Source: Apostichopus japonicus
Lineage: Eukaryota > Echinodermata > Holothuroidea > Aspidochirotida > Stichopodidae
Direction: 5' to 3'
DNA length: 64,000 nt
Assembly: GCF_037975245.1 (NCBI RefSeq)
Contig: NC_092580.1
Span: forward strand, 28,177,501 to 28,241,500
Shown here: piece by piece, positions 58,255 through 64,000 of the stretch
How positions within the stretch are numbered: the stretch's first letter is position 1
Layout: the number at the start of each line of letters is the position of its first letter
Notes under the pieces: model-generated
Seen by the model: only the letters and a program-made list of their open reading frames with translations
Told to the model about the DNA's origin: nothing
Database searches by the model: none
Made by a program: the position numbers and the translations under genes

Positions 58255-60747
58255 TAAAGCAGAAGCTACAACAAGGATAAACCAGTTGATACTTTGGCTT
58301 CATTAGCCATTGTCATTCACAAAGAGAATAAAGATATTACGGCTCACTCTGTTCAGGTTGATCAAGTGCATCTCTAGGAGAGACTCTCGAATAAAGTAGT
58401 TTTGATTGAGCTACGTATGATCTCGTAATTAGATCTGTCACAAGAGTGAAATATGTAGCTTTGTTTTAACATGGAAGGTTGTAATTCATATATTAAATAA
58501 ACTGTTGTCACGAACCTCATTTCAAGTTTTTAAAGTTGGGGCTGTGTAATGGGAGGATTCCTGTCAGAGTCAGGCCAGAAACAGATGTAATTAAAGGGGC
58601 CGCCTACCTGTTTATTCTACATTGACATAACAAAATATGGCCAGATGGCAGCATTCTCCCTCTGTTTATAGGGCCTGGTTCTCCGTTAATGTAAACACCA
58701 CACAGATGTGGCTTGTTTTGTTGGTGATGTAAGTGCCTTCAGACTATGCATCTACATGCTCAATATTTCAAGAGGGCAAAAAATAATGAAAAAATCTTGT
58801 TTGGTGTAAGGAAATTCAGTTCTGTGTAAGTGCAACCAGGGTCAAACTGCTAAATTTAATTTAATAAAGAAAGTTTAAGAAACTTTCTTGAACAATTGCA
58901 GTCCGACCACAATTTTTGGTAAAAGTGGGCGTTGAGCTGGAAGGGCTTAGAGGAAACACAGAACTCTTGTAAAAATGTTTATTCGGATTTATAGACCAGA
59001 CAAAGCAGTAGGATTCTCAGCTAAGAGTAATTTCATTCGATAGAAAAGGGAAATAACTTTAGGTACAATGACAGCGTATTAAGATTGTCTTCTTGACCCT
59101 TTCACCTTCTCCACAAATCAACTGCAAAAGCTACATAAAAGCAACATGAAAATTAGCAGCGCAACGCTGAATAAATCTGAGCTTCTTTTAAAAACATCTT
59201 CAGACACTGCAAGAAAAAACTTTATAGTGTTGTCCTTTGGATGAATATCTTAGGTGGGTAAACAAAGGACACTATAAGAACACATGGAGGAAGCCCTACT
59301 TCTCCTATTTGTTGACAGTAATTGGACAAGAGGCTAATGGGAGCTGGGATAACAGGGCTGAATTATCGAGAAGCAGCAATGCGTGACTTTAGTTCTTTAT
59401 TCCATTTTCGGTACCTAGATGGTATTAAACCAGTTTCTAGATGCTACAGAATATACAGAGGGTTGCAGTGGACATCGTCCTTCATGAACCAAAAAGAAAA
59501 CAAAAAAGAAAAAAACAAGAGAATTTTCCCATTCTGTGAGTCTTTTGGGGCTTGTACACTCAGGCTGCAATTTTCACTCTTACCATAAATATGTTGTTCC
59601 GAAAGGCACTCTGAAAGTGAATGTGTGTTTAGTTGTGTACATGACATTTGACATCAGTAAATATAAATGTTTAAACCAACAACATATATCTGTGAACATT
59701 GTGGACATATCCTTCAGGAAATGATCATATCCAATAGGATATGGACATATTGTATCCTTCAGGATATGGACATATCCTGGAGGACATGTACAGTATATAA
59801 CCTTTCCAAACATTGTCATATCTAGTGTCCCTTTTGGTATTCTAGAAAAAGGATCGGCTCAAAATGGACAGGCTGTTAAATCCATTCATGAATGTGGTTT
59901 TAATCTGTTTGCTATGTTTAGTAGCAATTTTGTAAGACACCTTAGAAATGTCCTCATAAATTTCATTCTACTCTGACAGAATGTATTAAGTAAGGAAGTT
60001 TTCTTTAATGTTTGATTGCCTTTTGAAATATTAAGCATGCCTTGGGGATGTTTTTTAACAGTGGTGGAGTAAAAAGCTGTGATTCATTTGCAAGAAATCT
60101 GAGGTCTGTCTGGGCATGAATACTGAATGGAAATCTGTATCATTAGGTAAATAATGTACAACAATAATTTAATCTTGGTTTCTTTGGACTTGATATACAC
60201 ATTCTTCCATTAAGAGCAGTCTAGAAATGTTGTATAAATTCAATCAGTCTCTGTAGTCTGTACACTTGAGTTGAGTCAAGTTGAGTGTACAAGCCCCTAG
60301 TCATATATTTTATTGAGCATTGCAAATCTATAGATGCTTCAAGGGTTGTTGAAAATTTGAAACTACAAAAAAAGAGGGTTTAATCATGGTTTTTTCATGA
60401 TTCACTGAATACCTCTCTTAGCATAGGGAGCTCATAATTGACGCACTTAAGGATTTGATCAACAATGTCTATCAAGGAAAAATCCGAATCACTCAACTAT
60501 ATGTTTTTTCATATGTAGTTCCTCAGTAATGTAATCATCTCAAAATATTTATTGTTCTGTGCCTGCCTACACAACGTACAATTTCAGAGCAGATTTTGAC
60601 CACAAAATGTCTGCAGTGTCAAGTTCTTTCATACCCCAAAATTTGACACATTTGTGGATAAGCTAACGGTTACTTTTGTGTAAGTATACAGCCATTGACT
60701 CTGGATGCTGTTTGCTATGCTCTCAGCTCAGACAGGTCAGGCCAGAG
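58255..60747. other. Intergenic; short palindromic repeat only
   Basis: Holds tandem and inverted GGACATATCCTTCAGGAT words at 59702-59788 and a hairpin AATCATG/CATGATT near 60383. No gene was seen. Confidence 0.6.
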
Positions 60748-60755
60748 AGTAGTAA

Positions 60756-61123
60756 CAGTGGCGGAGCATCCATACAGTCAGGGGGGTCGGATGCCCCCCC
60801 TGACGGACTCAAATGGACAGCTGCCGCCCTTTTCAGCTATTCACCACTTTGTACTTATTCGCGATTATTTTTTTATTGCGCTCTCATCTACCTATTGACA
60901 TTTGTCACATTTTGTTGGCGATGACACCTATTTATTCTTTGTTTATCTGCAAATTAGTAAGGCCCGGAAAAGGTCATTTCCGGCGATCTAGGGAGTATCT
61001 TTACTCAAAAAATTTCTGTACGCTCTGCGCCAACCTGTGGTGGCGCTCCGCTTAGAAAAAGTCGAAAGCGCCCATACAGACCATTCTCGCCCCCTCTGAC
61101 CAATACCCCTAGCTCCACCTCTG
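60756..61123. mobile_element. hAT-like MITE, 368 bp
   Basis: Ends CAGTGGCGGAGC and CAGAGGTGGAGC (right end as reverse complement) sit between perfect 8-bp repeats, AGTAGTAA, at 60748-60755 and 61124-61131. It shares the module CGATCTAGGG, GCGCCAACC and GGTGGCGCTCCGCTTAGA with 36590-37400. Confidence 0.88.
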
Positions 61124-61131
61124 AGTAGTAA

Positions 61132-63882
61132 TATCATGTTGATGTAATTTTGGTTACTTTTAGGGAGTAAGATTTTCAAATGCCAAAAATACGTGCAAAA
61201 CTGGGGGAGGGTGTTAAAAGCTTAAATAAATCAAACTTTCATCAGCACATAACCTGAGATGGATTCAAATTCATGAAATACGTAACTCTGCTTCGCTGCA
61301 AAAAGTTTATGTTGCCAACTGTATCGTTGCTAGTAATATATTAAGGTGCGTCAATTATGAAGCCTTTACTGTACTCCAACTGTGCACCTTCCCATAGAGC
61401 TATATACCGTATACCTATGAAAATTGGTTTGTTGTTACAGAAAATATCCCATACCAAAAAATAAAATATAATAAATAATCAGCATGTTGGTTTGGTTGGG
61501 ATATGTCCTGTAGTTTAACATCTTCCTGATCAATCAGGAGTTTGTGAAAGGAAAAGTAATTAATATTCCATGAAGGACTTTGGCACTGTTTATTGCAAGA
61601 AATGTCTCAAAACAGTGGGTTATTGTTACAGTCTTTGTGTAAGTTAACAAAGTCTAGACCGCTTTACCAATTGTATTGTTTACCTAACTTCATTGAACAT
61701 AGATTTTAGGAATTAGAACATAGTTCCCAATGTCAATGTATTCTGCAAACAATGTCTAGATTGCAAAATCTCAAGGCAAAGATTTGTTTGTATTTTTCAT
61801 CAATCTAAAGTGACTGTTATCTAAATTGAGGTCAAAGGTTACATACTGCTGTTCCTGCACCAATATTTTAAAGCGCTAATAAAACTTACATTGTGATGAC
61901 GGGGTACTGACTCAAATTCTGTATCATCCCATCATTGTCCAGTAAGTTTTTGGGTTGAATGACTTAATAACTTTATACAGATCTGAGATTGATTTCATTT
62001 TGAAGTGGAAGAAAAAGAACTAAGGAAATGCCTGTTTGGAATTGTGCAGTTTTCTTACTGTTTCATTGAGATTGAAATGTTTGTGGGTGTCAATTTTTAT
62101 TGGGACAAAATATAATAAATAATAATAATTTGTTGTTTTTGATTCCTTGTGGGGGGGGGGGGGGGCAAAAGGAATCTATGCTATGGTGATGGCACGTGTG
62201 TGTGGGTGTATGCATCTGTGTTTGTGTATGTGACACTTGCTTGTAAACACAGTAACTCCAAAAGTTAATGGTGGATTAATTTCATACTTGGTATGTGGAT
62301 CCGGCTTATTTAGTACAAGAAGCCTGTTGTTTCCTGTGAAGTTCAGTGATCAAAGTCTGAAACCTTTTAAACATGATAACTCCAAAATTAATTCTTAATT
62401 CACTTAATTCTTGAACAAATTTAACTCACTTGCTCAACATTAGTCAAATAGAACTACAGTTTTTTTGATTTTAAACAAATTGTGTTGCAAGGAATCACAA
62501 AGCTAACTGGCTTTCTGGTTAACAATACAGGTTGGTAATGGAAAAACAAACAAGCATTGAAATTATAAAAAACAAAATCATATATATTTAGGTCAACTAC
62601 CTAACATCAACATACAATGTCATTAACCTCCAACTTTAAGCAAAATTAGGACAAGGCAGTTATTAAACTTTCAGAATATTGGGCCAAAGTGGATGTTTTT
62701 TGTTCATTTTCTAATTAGTTATGTATCCCACTCTGTTTAAAATTAACCTTCAATGTGCATGACTGGTTGCAAATCGTTGTGTGTCAAGCAGTAATCACGT
62801 ATCTATGATTAATCATCAGCATACATACAGTACATGTTGCTTTAAGTGTGAATGTCACGCCTAAATATGCCTGTTTATTTTCTGATAATGGTGCAGGAAT
62901 ATCAAACAAACCCCAAGTACAAATCCGTGTCCTATGGTTGCATTTTCTCAGAAGATGAGTTTAGTGTAGTATTGAGTTAAAAAGTTTGCGCTCTTAGTAT
63001 CGTAAACAGGTGGAAGGCACTTTGCTTGCATTAAAATTACATTAAATTTGTCATGGTGAAAAGTGATATTTAAAGTTCACATCCGGTCGATTTCATAGTA
63101 TAAGGTATGATGAATAATTATTGTCATTTTTCATTCAGTAGTCAGATTGGCAGGCAATATGTCTTAACTCTCCAAATTCACATCAAACATACATGCATTT
63201 GTGCTGCTGTTGATATTTGTAAATTTAGAGGTAGTAGTCAACACTGCTTGCTATTTTTCTTGATGTTTTTAGGAGATATGAGATTGATATAGTTACAGGC
63301 AGTCACCAGTCCGTCTGAAGTATAGTAAGGACAGGTATTGTAGACTTAACAATGGGCCATTCAGAATAGGTCAAAGTTGTTCCACGTTTGTTCATTGTAG
63401 TCTTGTGCTGCTACTTTGTAGTTTCAAGTAGTTTAAGTATATTACCATCGCAAATCATTTCTGAGTTTCTGCAACAAGTTGTTTGGGACTTGTGTATGGA
63501 TAAATTTGTGAGATTGAAACATTTAAAAGTTTACAAGACATCAAGTGTCATCTTTGAGAAGTAAATTTCTCATCCTTTTGCTTTGATGGGCAAGGTTTTG
63601 AGCTGTATTTTACAAATTTTCAAGGTAAGTGGGAGATTTTGTTAAATATAGAAGCATGTAATAATCATTTTGGAATCTTGTCTACGTAACGATGTGTCCT
63701 GTTTCAGGTTGTTCATCTGCACTGGATCTCTTTGTGTCAGTTTGTTGCAGGGGCACGGCGATTTGTTTCAATTATTGGGAGGACATTTGCTTGGGTTCGG
63801 GCGCGTAGCAATTTCTTCCTCAAAATTGTAAAAGTTGTGACGTTTTTGGTGATATTTAGTAACAAATTGTGTCACAGTTAGA
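61132..63882. other. Intergenic, no recognised gene
   Basis: A G17 run lies at 62150-62166. A frame after cctgtttcag (63708) is open for about 57 codons to a stop just before the element at 63883; exon status is unsupported. Otherwise AT-rich. Confidence 0.55.
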
Positions 63883-64000
63883 CAGGCGCGTAGTGAGGAA
63901 TTTGCCAAGGGAGGGGCAAAGCTTGTTGGCAAACTATCTAAGCGTAGCGCCACCATGAGTTGGCGCGAAGTGTAAAAGAAAATTTCGGCCGAAAATGCCT
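63883..64000. mobile_element. hAT-like element, inverted, cut by window edge
   Basis: Starts CAGGCGCGTAGTGAGG. It then carries, in reverse orientation, the CTATCTAAGCG, AGCGCCACCATGAGTTGGCG module seen in the elements at 36590 and 60756. The other end and the target duplication lie to the right; CAGTTAGA at 63875-63882 would be the expected left copy. Confidence 0.7.

Noticed and set aside
63708-63880. Possible exon after cctgtttcag
   Set aside because: The frame simply runs to a stop beside a transposon end, with no similarity or donor.
1-64000. CRISPR arrays, operons, prophage
   Set aside because: The tandem repeats lack regular unique spacers, and spliced genes show a eukaryotic genome.

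Overview
The window looks like a low-GC invertebrate deuterostome nuclear genome, most likely an echinoderm or a relative; this is an inference from gene content and retroelement types. Genes are split by GT-AG introns, intergenic space is large, and transposons and simple repeats fill much of the rest.

Layout. (1) Positions 1-7120, plus strand: the C-terminal ten coding exons of ATG7, the E1-like enzyme of autophagy. The window opens inside an intron, so the N-terminal half lies to the left. (2) 7121-21494: about 14 kb between two converging genes. It holds a 62-bp minisatellite just past the ATG7 stop, a tRNA-like relic, a pyrimidine tract, a 46/50-bp minisatellite rich in TGATGTCATCA-type palindromes, two copies of an unclassified interspersed repeat, and a broken protein-like fragment. 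(3) 21495-34447, minus strand: a complete VGLL4 gene, a TEAD-binding transcription cofactor. Four coding exons give 298 codons, with both TDU motifs in the last exon. A second possible first exon lies in intron 1 with the same length (64 nt) and the same phase as the standard one. ATG7 and VGLL4 are, from memory, also convergent neighbours on human chromosome 3p25, so this appears to be old conserved microsynteny. (4) 34448-64000: no gene is firmly identified. Two short ATG-led stretches ending in good splice donors (41037 and 53522) could be first exons of genes running off to the right.

The right half is mostly mobile DNA. Four hAT-like non-autonomous elements are bounded by perfect 8-bp target duplications, and a fifth runs off the right edge. 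Three of these five share an internal module. There is also a TA-flanked foldback element. A recently inserted CR1/L2-group LINE with a 949-codon endonuclease-reverse transcriptase frame sits inside the 3' end of an older LINE and has a 12-bp target duplication. Two further reverse-transcriptase relics lie at 38.8-39.6 kb and 47.7-48.3 kb. A TTAA-flanked MITE lies in a VGLL4 intron.

ATG7 and VGLL4 have unrelated jobs, autophagy conjugation and Hippo/TEAD transcription. Their pairing is positional, and no shared promoter is possible in the convergent arrangement.
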